Source: Candidatus Limnocylindrales bacterium (lineage in GTDB: Bacteria > Chloroflexota > Limnocylindria > Limnocylindrales > CSP1-4). Taken from it: a stretch of DNA of 5,223 bases. Both the position numbers and the translations under genes were made by a program. Of the stretch, positions 1-5,223 are shown one piece after another. Within the stretch, counting starts at the first letter, position 1, and each line of letters opens with the position of its first letter. The notes beneath the pieces were generated by a model. That model had not been told where the DNA came from, did no database searches, and saw only the letters and a program-made list of their open reading frames with translations. Where the stretch lies: contig JARLHH010000187.1 in assembly GCA_031292335.1 (NCBI GenBank), positions 1 through 5,223 on the forward strand, written 5' to 3'.

Positions 1-1
1 C

Positions 2-2590
2 GGGTTCGTGGGAGCGGTGACCGCGTTCACGTACTACAGCCAGGGCCTTCCCGACCCGAAGGAGGTCTTCAACAACCTCGACTTCGCCCAGGAGACCAAG
101 GTCCTCGACCGGACCGGCAAGGTCCAGCTCGCCTCCTTTGCTCGCGAGCAGCGCGACGTCGTCACGTACGACGAGATCCCGCCCATTCTCATCGACGCCA
201 CCACGTCCACCGAGGACAAGACGTTCTGGGAGAACGCCGGCTTCGATCCGGCCGGGATCCTCTCTGCGGGCCTGGACACCCTGACCGGCAACTCGCGCGG
301 CGCTTCGACGATCACCCAGCAGCTGGTCCGGGCGCTGCTCCTGCCCCAATCCGCGTTCGCGGGCACCGCGCTCGAGCGAAAGATCCGCGAGATCATCCAG
401 TCGGTTCGCCTGACCCAGGAGCTCCCCCCCGGCGTCGCAGGCAAGCAGGAGATCATCACCGCCTATCTCAACCAGAACTTCTACGGCAACAGCAGCTACG
501 GGGTGGCGGCCGCCGCCCGCAGCTACTGGGGCATCACGGACCTCAGCAAGCTCACCCTGGCCCAGGCGGCGATCCTCGCGGCCATCCCGCAGTCCCCCAC
601 CGACTTCGACCTGGTCAAGAACGCCGTCGAGCAGACCGGCGCCGATGGAAAGCAGCACCTCGTGGTGCCGCAGGATTCACCGATCGTCCAGCGCCGCAAC
701 TACATCCTGGAGCTGATGAAGACGCGCAGCGTCCTCACCGTGGGCACGTACACGACCGCCGACTACGACGCGGCGGAGCAGGAGCCGGTGGTGCTCGCGC
801 CGCCCGCCACGTCCCACTGGCTGGCCCCCCAGTTCGTGCTCCAGGTTCGCCACCAGCTGGGCGTGATCCTGTGCACGGCCGCCCAGGCGGACAACTGCCC
901 CGCCATCGACACGGGCGGCTACACGGTGATCACCACGCTCGACTACGGCATGCAGCGACTCGCGGAGAAGTGGACCCAGGCCGGCGCCCGCGGTCCGAAC
1001 GCGAAGAACCCGGCGGCCTACGTCAAGGCGCTGGGAATCCCCTACGAGCCATGGATCCAGAACCTGGTGGGCAAGGACGTCAACAACGCCGCCCTCGCCG
1101 CGATCGACTACCGGACCGGCCAGGTCTACGCGTACACCGGCAGCGCGGGCTTCTACCTGGCGGGCAACAAGCAGTTCCAGCCCCAGTTCGACGTGCTCGC
1201 CGACGGCTGGCGTCAGCCCGGATCCGCCTTCAAGCCGATCAACTACATCATCGGCCTCGATGACCACACGCTCACCGCCGCCTCGATGTTCATGGACGTC
1301 ACCACGGACTTCGGCGGTGGCTACACGCCGACCGACGCGGATCTCCTGGAGCGCGGGCCGGTTCGCCTGCGCGAGGCGATCCAGGTCTCGCTGAACATCC
1401 CCGCCATCAAGGCCGCGATCGAGATCGGGCCGGATCGCGTGTTCCAGCGCTCCCGGGACTTCGGGCTCCAGTACCAGGCGACCACCAACACCGCCGGCTC
1501 GTCGATCGCGATCGGGACGCTGGAGGTCCACATGATCGACCTGATCAGCGCCTACGGCGCCATCGCGAACGGCGGCGTCCTGGTGCCGCGGACCACGATC
1601 CTCCAGGTGCGTGACTCCACCGGCCAGACGATCTGGCCGCCCGCCGACGCGACGCCGCAGGGGAAGGCCGTGGTCAGCCCGCAGGCGGCGTTCATCATGA
1701 CCGACATCATCGCCGGGAACACCGACCCGGCCCAGAACCCGTTCTGGAGCAAGCGGGCGATCTACGACGGCAACACCCGGCGACCGGCGACCCTCAAGAC
1801 GGGGACGACGAACGACACGAAGGACCTCACGGCGATGGGCTACCTCGCCCCGCCGGCTGATCCGAAGGCGCCCGCGTTCGTGGTCGGCGCCTGGATGGGC
1901 AACTCCGACAACTCGGCTCCGCCGGGCGGCGTCGTGTCGCTGGAGACCGCCGCCTCGCTCTGGCAGTCATTCCTGACGGCGGCCACCGCGGGCCAGCCGA
2001 TCGCGGACTACGAGCCGCCGCCCGGCGTGGCGCAGACCACCGTGGACGCCTTCACGGGGATGCTGCCGGGACCGTTCTCGGCCAAGACGGTCAGGGAGTG
2101 GTTCATCGACGGGACGGCGCCGACGCAGATCGACAACACGAAGGTCGCGGTCCAGGTCGACGCGGCGACCGGCAAGCTGTGGCAGCCCGGCTGCCAGGGC
2201 CCCGAGGAGACCCAGGGATTCCTCGACCTGAGCAACGTCGAGGCCGATTACCCGGACTGGCAGCCGTTCACCGCTGGCTGGATCGCACGCGCCGAGAAGG
2301 GGCCCGGCGTTTCCGGCGGGCCGGAGAAGACGAAGACCAGCTACTTCTACGAGAACGGCGTCTGGACCCCGTACGGGCAGAGCTGGGGTGCCCCGTTCCC
2401 GCCCACCGAGATGTGCGACATCGTCACCCCCTCGCCGGAGCCGTCGGTGGAGCCGTTCCCGTCACTCAACCCGTTCGGGAGTCCGTTCCCCAGCCCGTCG
2501 GAGTCGATCCCGCCCAGCCTGCCCGGCGACTTCAACGGCAACGGCAACGGGAACGGGAACGGCCATGGGAGGCCGACGCCGGCTCCCTGA
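2..2590 (+). CDS. Class A penicillin-binding protein (bifunctional transglycosylase/transpeptidase), 5'-partial
   Basis: The product polymerises lipid II into glycan strands and cross-links the stem peptides on the outer face of the cytoplasmic membrane. Residues are numbered from the GTG at 8. The GT51 domain spans about 30-240: motif 1 EDKTFWENAG (catalytic Glu69), motif 2 RGASTITQQL (97-106), motif 3 RKIREIIQSV (124-133), and YLNQNFYG followed by YGVAAAA (153-170). The transpeptidase domain spans about 355-660: PGSAFKP with nucleophile Ser406 and Lys409, SLN at 461-463, KTGT at 597-600. A VDAFTG segment (679-684) opens a C-terminal extension, then a Pro/Ser/Glu-rich and Asn-Gly tail. The open frame continues to the left edge, and residues 1-10 look like the end of the N-terminal membrane anchor. 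The GTG at 8 has no ribosome site, so the true start and cytoplasmic tail lie outside. Motif 1 has Asn where His is usual. There are only four cysteines (289, 297, 729, 803). The gene converges on mutS2, 25 bases away. The family call is secure; pbp subtype is not assigned. Confidence 0.95.
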   Translation, partial: GFVGAVTAFTYYSQGLPDPKEVFNNLDFAQETKVLDRTGKVQLASFAREQRDVVTYDEIPPILIDATTSTEDKTFWENAGFDPAGILSAGLDTLTGNSRGASTITQQLVRALLLPQSAFAGTALERKIREIIQSVRLTQELPPGVAGKQEIITAYLNQNFYGNSSYGVAAAARSYWGITDLSKLTLAQAAILAAIPQSPTDFDLVKNAVEQTGADGKQHLVVPQDSPIVQRRNYILELMKTRSVLTVGTYTTADYDAAEQEPVVLAPPATSHWLAPQFVLQVRHQLGVILCTAAQADNCPAIDTGGYTVITTLDYGMQRLAEKWTQAGARGPNAKNPAAYVKALGIPYEPWIQNLVGKDVNNAALAAIDYRTGQVYAYTGSAGFYLAGNKQFQPQFDVLADGWRQPGSAFKPINYIIGLDDHTLTAASMFMDVTTDFGGGYTPTDADLLERGPVRLREAIQVSLNIPAIKAAIEIGPDRVFQRSRDFGLQYQATTNTAGSSIAIGTLEVHMIDLISAYGAIANGGVLVPRTTILQVRDSTGQTIWPPADATPQGKAVVSPQAAFIMTDIIAGNTDPAQNPFWSKRAIYDGNTRRPATLKTGTTNDTKDLTAMGYLAPPADPKAPAFVVGAWMGNSDNSAPPGGVVSLETAASLWQSFLTAATAGQPIADYEPPPGVAQTTVDAFTGMLPGPFSAKTVREWFIDGTAPTQIDNTKVAVQVDAATGKLWQPGCQGPEETQGFLDLSNVEADYPDWQPFTAGWIARAEKGPGVSGGPEKTKTSYFYENGVWTPYGQSWGAPFPPTEMCDIVTPSPEPSVEPFPSLNPFGSPFPSPSESIPPSLPGDFNGNGNGNGNGHGRPTPAP
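2534..2563 (+). repeat. Five tandem AACGGN hexamers encoding (Asn-Gly)x5
   Basis: Five consecutive in-frame hexamers (AACGGC, AACGGC, AACGGG, AACGGG, AACGGC) encode residues 843-852 of the PBP as alternating Asn-Gly, just before the C-terminal HGRPTPAP. The unit is a multiple of three, so gain or loss of copies would change tail length without a frameshift. The product is probably a disordered, flexible extracellular tail. The third-base changes between copies suggest that it is not freshly expanded. Confidence 0.85.
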
Positions 2591-2619
2591 GCTCCACCAG
2601 GTTCCGGGCCCGGGCTCAG
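2587..2619. terminator. Possible bidirectional hairpin between convergent stop codons
   Basis: CTGAGC at 2587-2592 is the exact inverse complement of GCTCAG at 2614-2619. A G-T pair (2593/2613) and a C-G pair (2594/2612) extend this to about 8 base pairs, with a 17-base loop. The loop region overlaps a GC palindrome, CCGGGCCCGG (2605-2614 or one base to the left), which offers a competing fold. The arms contain the TGA of the PBP gene (2588-2590) and the TGA of mutS2 (2618-2616 on the - strand). No T-run follows on either side, so it is not a canonical intrinsic terminator. The location between convergent genes is the main support. Confidence 0.3.
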
Positions 2620-4973
2620 AACGTGACGACGGTCGCGCCGTCCCCGCCCTCGCCCCGCTCGCCCGGACGCGCGGTGCGGACCAGCGGATGCGCGGCGGCG
2701 GCCGCCCGGACGGCGTCGCGGAGCGCCCCGGTCCCGTGGCCGTGGTTGATCATCGCCGAGGCGAGACCGGCCAGCGAACAGTCCTCGAGGTAGCGGCCCA
2801 CCACTTCTATCGCCTCGTCCACCCGCGCCCCCCGCACGTCGAGCGAGGATGCGACCGAGCGGGCGCGATCCAGCCGCAGGGCCGTCAGGCCCGAAGCCGC
2901 CTCCTGCTGATGGCCCCCTGAGCCCTTCGTGGCTGCGTCGAGGATCGCCGGCACCAGGTCCTCGACGCCCACCGAGACACGCATCCCGCCGACCTCCAGC
3001 GTCGCCCGCCGGCCGCCGCGCTCCAGCGCCACGACCCGGCCCTCCCACCCGCGGCTGCGGCTCCTGGCGCGGGCACCGACACGCCACTCGATCGTCCCTG
3101 CCGCCTCGGGCGCCGGCGGTGCCGGTGCCGGTGCCGGCAGCCTGGCCAGCTGCTCCTCCGCCCGCTCCAGCACCTCGTCGAGGGCGGGCGCCGTGACGGT
3201 CTCGCGCTGGAGGCGTCGTTGCGCGCCGCGGATCTCGGCCCGCAGGTCATCCACCAGGCGCTCCGCCTCCGCCCTCGCGGTGGTGACCGCCGCCTGACGC
3301 TCGCGCCGTGCGCCGCGCCGCTCCTCCTCGGCGACGCGCTGGGCCTCCGCCGCCTTGATCTCCGCGGCTCGCGCCCGGTCGAGCACCGTCCGGGCCTCCA
3401 CGTCCGCCGCGCGGATCGACGCGAGCGTCTCCTCGAAGGCGACCTGGCCTTCGGTCAGCCTGCCGCGGGCATCCGCGACGATCGCCGGCGGCAGGCCGAG
3501 CCGCTCGGCAATCGCGAACGCCTGGCTCCCGCCGGGCAGCCCGATCCGGAGGCGATACGTGGGGCTGAGCGTCTCCAGGTTGAACTCGACGGAGGCATTG
3601 CGGACACCGGGCGTCGTGTGGGCGTACACCTTGAGCTCCGCGTAGTGAGTCGTCGCGGCGACGAGGGCGCCCGCCCGCAGGAAGTGGTCGAGGAGGGCCT
3701 GGGCCAGCGCGGAGCCCTCAGTGGGGTCGGTGCCGGCGCCCAGCTCGTCGAGCAGGACGAGCGTGTTCGGACCGGCCGCCTCCGTGATCCGGACGATCGA
3801 GCGGAGGTGCCCGGAGAACGTCGAGAGCGACTGCGCCACGGACTGCTCGTCGCCGATGTCGGCGAAGATGTCCCGGAAGACGGGCAACCGGCTGCCCGGG
3901 TCGGCCGGCACGTGGAGCCCCGCCTGGTGCATGAGCGCGAGAAGGCCGAGCGTGCGAAGGGTGACCGTCTTCCCGCCCGTGTTCGGCCCGGTCACGAGGA
4001 GCGCCTGGAAATCCGTCCCCAGCTCCACGTCGATCGGAACGACCGACCCCGTGAGGCCGGGATGGCGGGCGCCCCGCAGGGAGATCTCCGGCCGCGTGCC
4101 GACCTCGGCCCGGGTTGCGTCGAGCTCCTCCGCCAGGCGCGCCTTCGCGCTCCAGAAGTCGAAGCGCGCCAGCGCCCCGAGCAGCTCGCCGAGCGGCCCG
4201 GCCTGGCTGGCCACGAGCGCCGACAGCTCGTCGAGGATGCGCTCCACCTCCTGCTGCTCGGCCACCTGCGCCTCGCGCCACGCGTTGCCCAGCTCGACCG
4301 CGACGAGTGGCTCCACGAACAGCGTCTGGCCGCTGCCGGACGCGTCGTGGACGATCCCCTTGACCCGCCCGCGCGCCTCGGCGCGGACGGGCACCACGTA
4401 GCGCCCGTTGCGCAGCGTCACGATCGGGTCCTGGAGTGCCGCCCCCATCTCCGACGAGTGCACCAGCTGCTCCAGCCGGCTCCGCAGCCGCTCGTAGGCC
4501 AGCCGGGTTGCCCGCCGGAGCCCTCCCAGGCGCGGCGATGCCGTGTCGAGCAGCTCCCCGACCGGATCGAACGATCGCTCCAGGGTGGACCGGAGCGCCG
4601 GCAGGCCGTGCAGATCCCGGGCAAGCGCGCCGAGCAAGGGGCGGCGGTCGCCGGCGAGCGCGTCGCGCAGCCGCGCCCCCGCTTCGAGCGTGGCGGCGAT
4701 GGAGGCGAACTGCGTCGCGTCCAGGCGCCCGCCGCGCGCCGCCCGCCCGATGGCGGGCCCAATGTCGTGGGCGCCCCCGATCCCCGCCTGCGGCTTCTCC
4801 GCGAGGAGCTCGCGCGTCTGCGTCGTCTCGTCCAGCCCGATCTCGACGAGCACCCGGTCGGACGACGGCAGCAGGGCGGCCGCGAGGCGGCGACCGGGAT
4901 CGAACCCGGCTGCGGCCGCCAGCCGGTCGCGGATGAGCGGGAACTCGAGGAGCGCGATCGACTTCGCGTCCAT
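2616..4973 (-). CDS. mutS2: MutS2 family ATPase/endonuclease (Smr domain protein), complete, 785 aa
   Basis: MutS2 is a MutS paralogue lacking the mismatch-recognition domain. In different bacteria it is linked to suppression of homologous recombination and to sensing or splitting of collided ribosomes. Numbering is from the ATG at 4973. The core/clamp region (about 1-300) has SPRLGGLRR and RNGRYVVPVRAEARG followed by HDASGSGQTLFVEP. The ATPase has Walker A TGPNTGGKT (328-336), signature SLSTFSGH (382-389), Walker B ending in Asp409-Glu410, and switch His443 in TTHYAEL. A charged Ala/Arg/Glu helical region, probably coiled coil (about 512-612), leads to a Pro-Ala linker (613-622) and a KOW-like beta domain (about 632-675). 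The Smr nuclease domain (711-785) has LDVR (711-714) and HGHGTG (744-749). An in-frame GTG at 5027 would add 18 residues but lies inside the upstream glycosylase gene. Starting at MDAKSIALLEFP matches typical MutS2 N-termini, and 785 residues is a normal family length. No inactivating change is visible. Confidence 0.97.
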   Translation of the reverse strand: MDAKSIALLEFPLIRDRLAAAAGFDPGRRLAAALLPSSDRVLVEIGLDETTQTRELLAEKPQAGIGGAHDIGPAIGRAARGGRLDATQFASIAATLEAGARLRDALAGDRRPLLGALARDLHGLPALRSTLERSFDPVGELLDTASPRLGGLRRATRLAYERLRSRLEQLVHSSEMGAALQDPIVTLRNGRYVVPVRAEARGRVKGIVHDASGSGQTLFVEPLVAVELGNAWREAQVAEQQEVERILDELSALVASQAGPLGELLGALARFDFWSAKARLAEELDATRAEVGTRPEISLRGARHPGLTGSVVPIDVELGTDFQALLVTGPNTGGKTVTLRTLGLLALMHQAGLHVPADPGSRLPVFRDIFADIGDEQSVAQSLSTFSGHLRSIVRITEAAGPNTLVLLDELGAGTDPTEGSALAQALLDHFLRAGALVAATTHYAELKVYAHTTPGVRNASVEFNLETLSPTYRLRIGLPGGSQAFAIAERLGLPPAIVADARGRLTEGQVAFEETLASIRAADVEARTVLDRARAAEIKAAEAQRVAEEERRGARRERQAAVTTARAEAERLVDDLRAEIRGAQRRLQRETVTAPALDEVLERAEEQLARLPAPAPAPPAPEAAGTIEWRVGARARSRSRGWEGRVVALERGGRRATLEVGGMRVSVGVEDLVPAILDAATKGSGGHQQEAASGLTALRLDRARSVASSLDVRGARVDEAIEVVGRYLEDCSLAGLASAMINHGHGTGALRDAVRAAAAAHPLVRTARPGERGEGGDGATVVTF
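3118..3135 (-). repeat. Short GGTGCC tandem repeat encoding the Pro-Ala linker of MutS2
   Basis: Three direct copies of GGTGCC on the + strand, flanked by related GCCGGC sequence, encode alternating Pro and Ala on the - strand (residues about 613-622 of MutS2). The segment lies between the predicted coiled coil and the KOW-like domain and probably acts as a stiff spacer. It is low-complexity coding sequence; nothing indicates a separate function. Confidence 0.6.
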
Positions 4974-4978
4974 CACCG

Positions 4979-4983
4979 TCACC
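4979..4983 (-). promoter_or_regulatory. Shine-Dalgarno-like GGTGA for mutS2, overlapping the glycosylase stop codon
   Basis: On the - strand GGTGA (4983 down to 4979) lies 5 bases before the ATG at 4973 and contains the TGA stop of the upstream glycosylase gene. It matches the 3' part of the extended Shine-Dalgarno consensus (GGAGGTGA) and is weak by itself. It favours 4973 as the mutS2 start and suggests that terminating ribosomes re-initiate on mutS2. Confidence 0.45.
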
Positions 4984-5223
4984 GGCGCCCGGAGAGCGCC
5001 GGGCTGCCCAAAACCCGGAAGCGCCACGCCCGTGTCGCCGACTCCTCGCTCGCGTAGCCGACCCCAACCCTCGGGCCGACGATCACCTCGAGCCTGCGTT
5101 CGGCAGTCTCGCCCGTCACCAGGCGCAGCGGGCCGTCCGGATCGAGCAGGTCGCGTCCGTCGTCGTCGTGCGCGACGGAGAAGGCAGCGCCGACGTTGCC
5201 GGGGCCGCTCGCCAGCCGTGCCA
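4979..5223 (-). CDS. mpg: DNA-3-methyladenine glycosylase (AAG/Mpg family), C-terminal 80 residues, 5'-partial
   Basis: This family of monofunctional glycosylases removes 3-methyladenine, 7-methylguanine, hypoxanthine and related lesions from DNA, starting base-excision repair. The open frame enters at the right edge (first full codon at 5221) and ends at TGA 4981-4979. Visible residues include LASGPGNVGAAFSV near the start, matching the family's GPG-x-L-x-x-AL segment; GRDLLDPDGPLRL; and PRVGVGYASEESATRAWRFRV followed by LGSPALSG. The last two closely resemble the family's C-terminal RVGVGxAxE...RF...GSPxVS pattern, as in human AAG. The lesion-binding and catalytic glutamate region lies outside the window, so activity cannot be judged. 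The gene ends 5 bases before mutS2 on the same strand and is very likely in one operon with it. Because the start is off the edge, an ORF search that requires a start codon would miss it. The family call is strong; substrate range is not determinable here. Confidence 0.88.
   Translation of the reverse strand, partial: ARLASGPGNVGAAFSVAHDDDGRDLLDPDGPLRLVTGETAERRLEVIVGPRVGVGYASEESATRAWRFRVLGSPALSGRR

Noticed and set aside
8..10. GTG as the true start of the PBP gene
   Set aside because: The frame stays open to the window edge, there is no Shine-Dalgarno sequence in the 7 bases before it, and class A PBPs need a membrane anchor of which only the end is visible.
677..1531. - strand open frame (284 codons) antisense to the PBP gene
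   Set aside because: Arg/Val/Gly/Asp-rich translation with no domain motif, entirely inside the PBP transpeptidase coding region; a codon-bias shadow.
2098..2921. + strand frames running from the PBP 3' end across the gap into mutS2
   Set aside because: Both overlap well-supported genes, have Arg/Pro-rich shadow composition and show no family features.
2347..3087. - strand frame of 246 codons overlapping the 3' ends of both mutS2 and the PBP gene
   Set aside because: It is out of frame with MutS2, is mostly Gly/Arg/Pro, and continues antisense to the PBP tail; no independent evidence.
3219..5057. Long + strand open frame (612 codons) antisense to mutS2
   Set aside because: It lies opposite a confidently identified MutS2 frame. 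Its translation is Arg/Gly/Glu/Pro-rich with no recognisable motif. Long antisense frames are expected in GC-rich genes with G/C at third codon positions.
1..5223. tRNA/rRNA genes, CRISPR arrays, insertion sequences, attachment sites, riboswitches
   Set aside because: No cloverleaf-like or spaced-repeat pattern, terminal inverted repeats or transposase motifs were seen. Nearly all of the window is explained by three housekeeping-type genes.

Overview
The window looks like ordinary chromosomal DNA from a high-GC bacterium, with a strong G/C bias at third codon positions. It holds three protein genes packed almost without gaps: a class A penicillin-binding protein (PBP) on the + strand, cut at the left edge; mutS2 on the - strand, complete; and a 3-methyladenine DNA glycosylase (AAG/Mpg family) on the - strand, cut at the right edge. 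The presence of MutS2, which most Actinobacteria lack, and a PBP tail rich in Pro/Ser/Glu and Asn-Gly suggest a high-GC Chloroflexota lineage, possibly Limnocylindria-like. That placement is inference from family knowledge and not a database result.

Layout: positions 2-2590 (+) encode the extracytoplasmic part of a bifunctional peptidoglycan synthase. It has a GT51 glycosyltransferase domain, a linker with a close cysteine pair, a transpeptidase domain with intact SxxK, SxN and KTG motifs, a C-terminal extension with a second cysteine pair, and a low-complexity tail. A 25-base convergent gap (2591-2615) follows. It sits inside an imperfect hairpin whose arms contain the stop codons of both flanking genes. 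Positions 2616-4973 (-) encode a full-length 785-residue MutS2 with ATPase, coiled coil, KOW-like and Smr domains. Positions 4979-5223 (-) hold the last 80 codons of the glycosylase gene, which has no start codon inside the window.

The glycosylase gene ends 5 bases before the mutS2 ATG, and its TGA stop forms part of the only Shine-Dalgarno-like sequence (GGTGA) for mutS2. The two genes are therefore probably co-transcribed and translationally coupled. This pairs base-excision repair of alkylated purines with a protein linked to recombination control and rescue of collided ribosomes. The PBP gene runs the other way and is functionally unrelated (cell wall synthesis). No RNA gene, mobile element, CRISPR array or clearly new system was found. 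No stretch longer than 300 bases lacks a gene.
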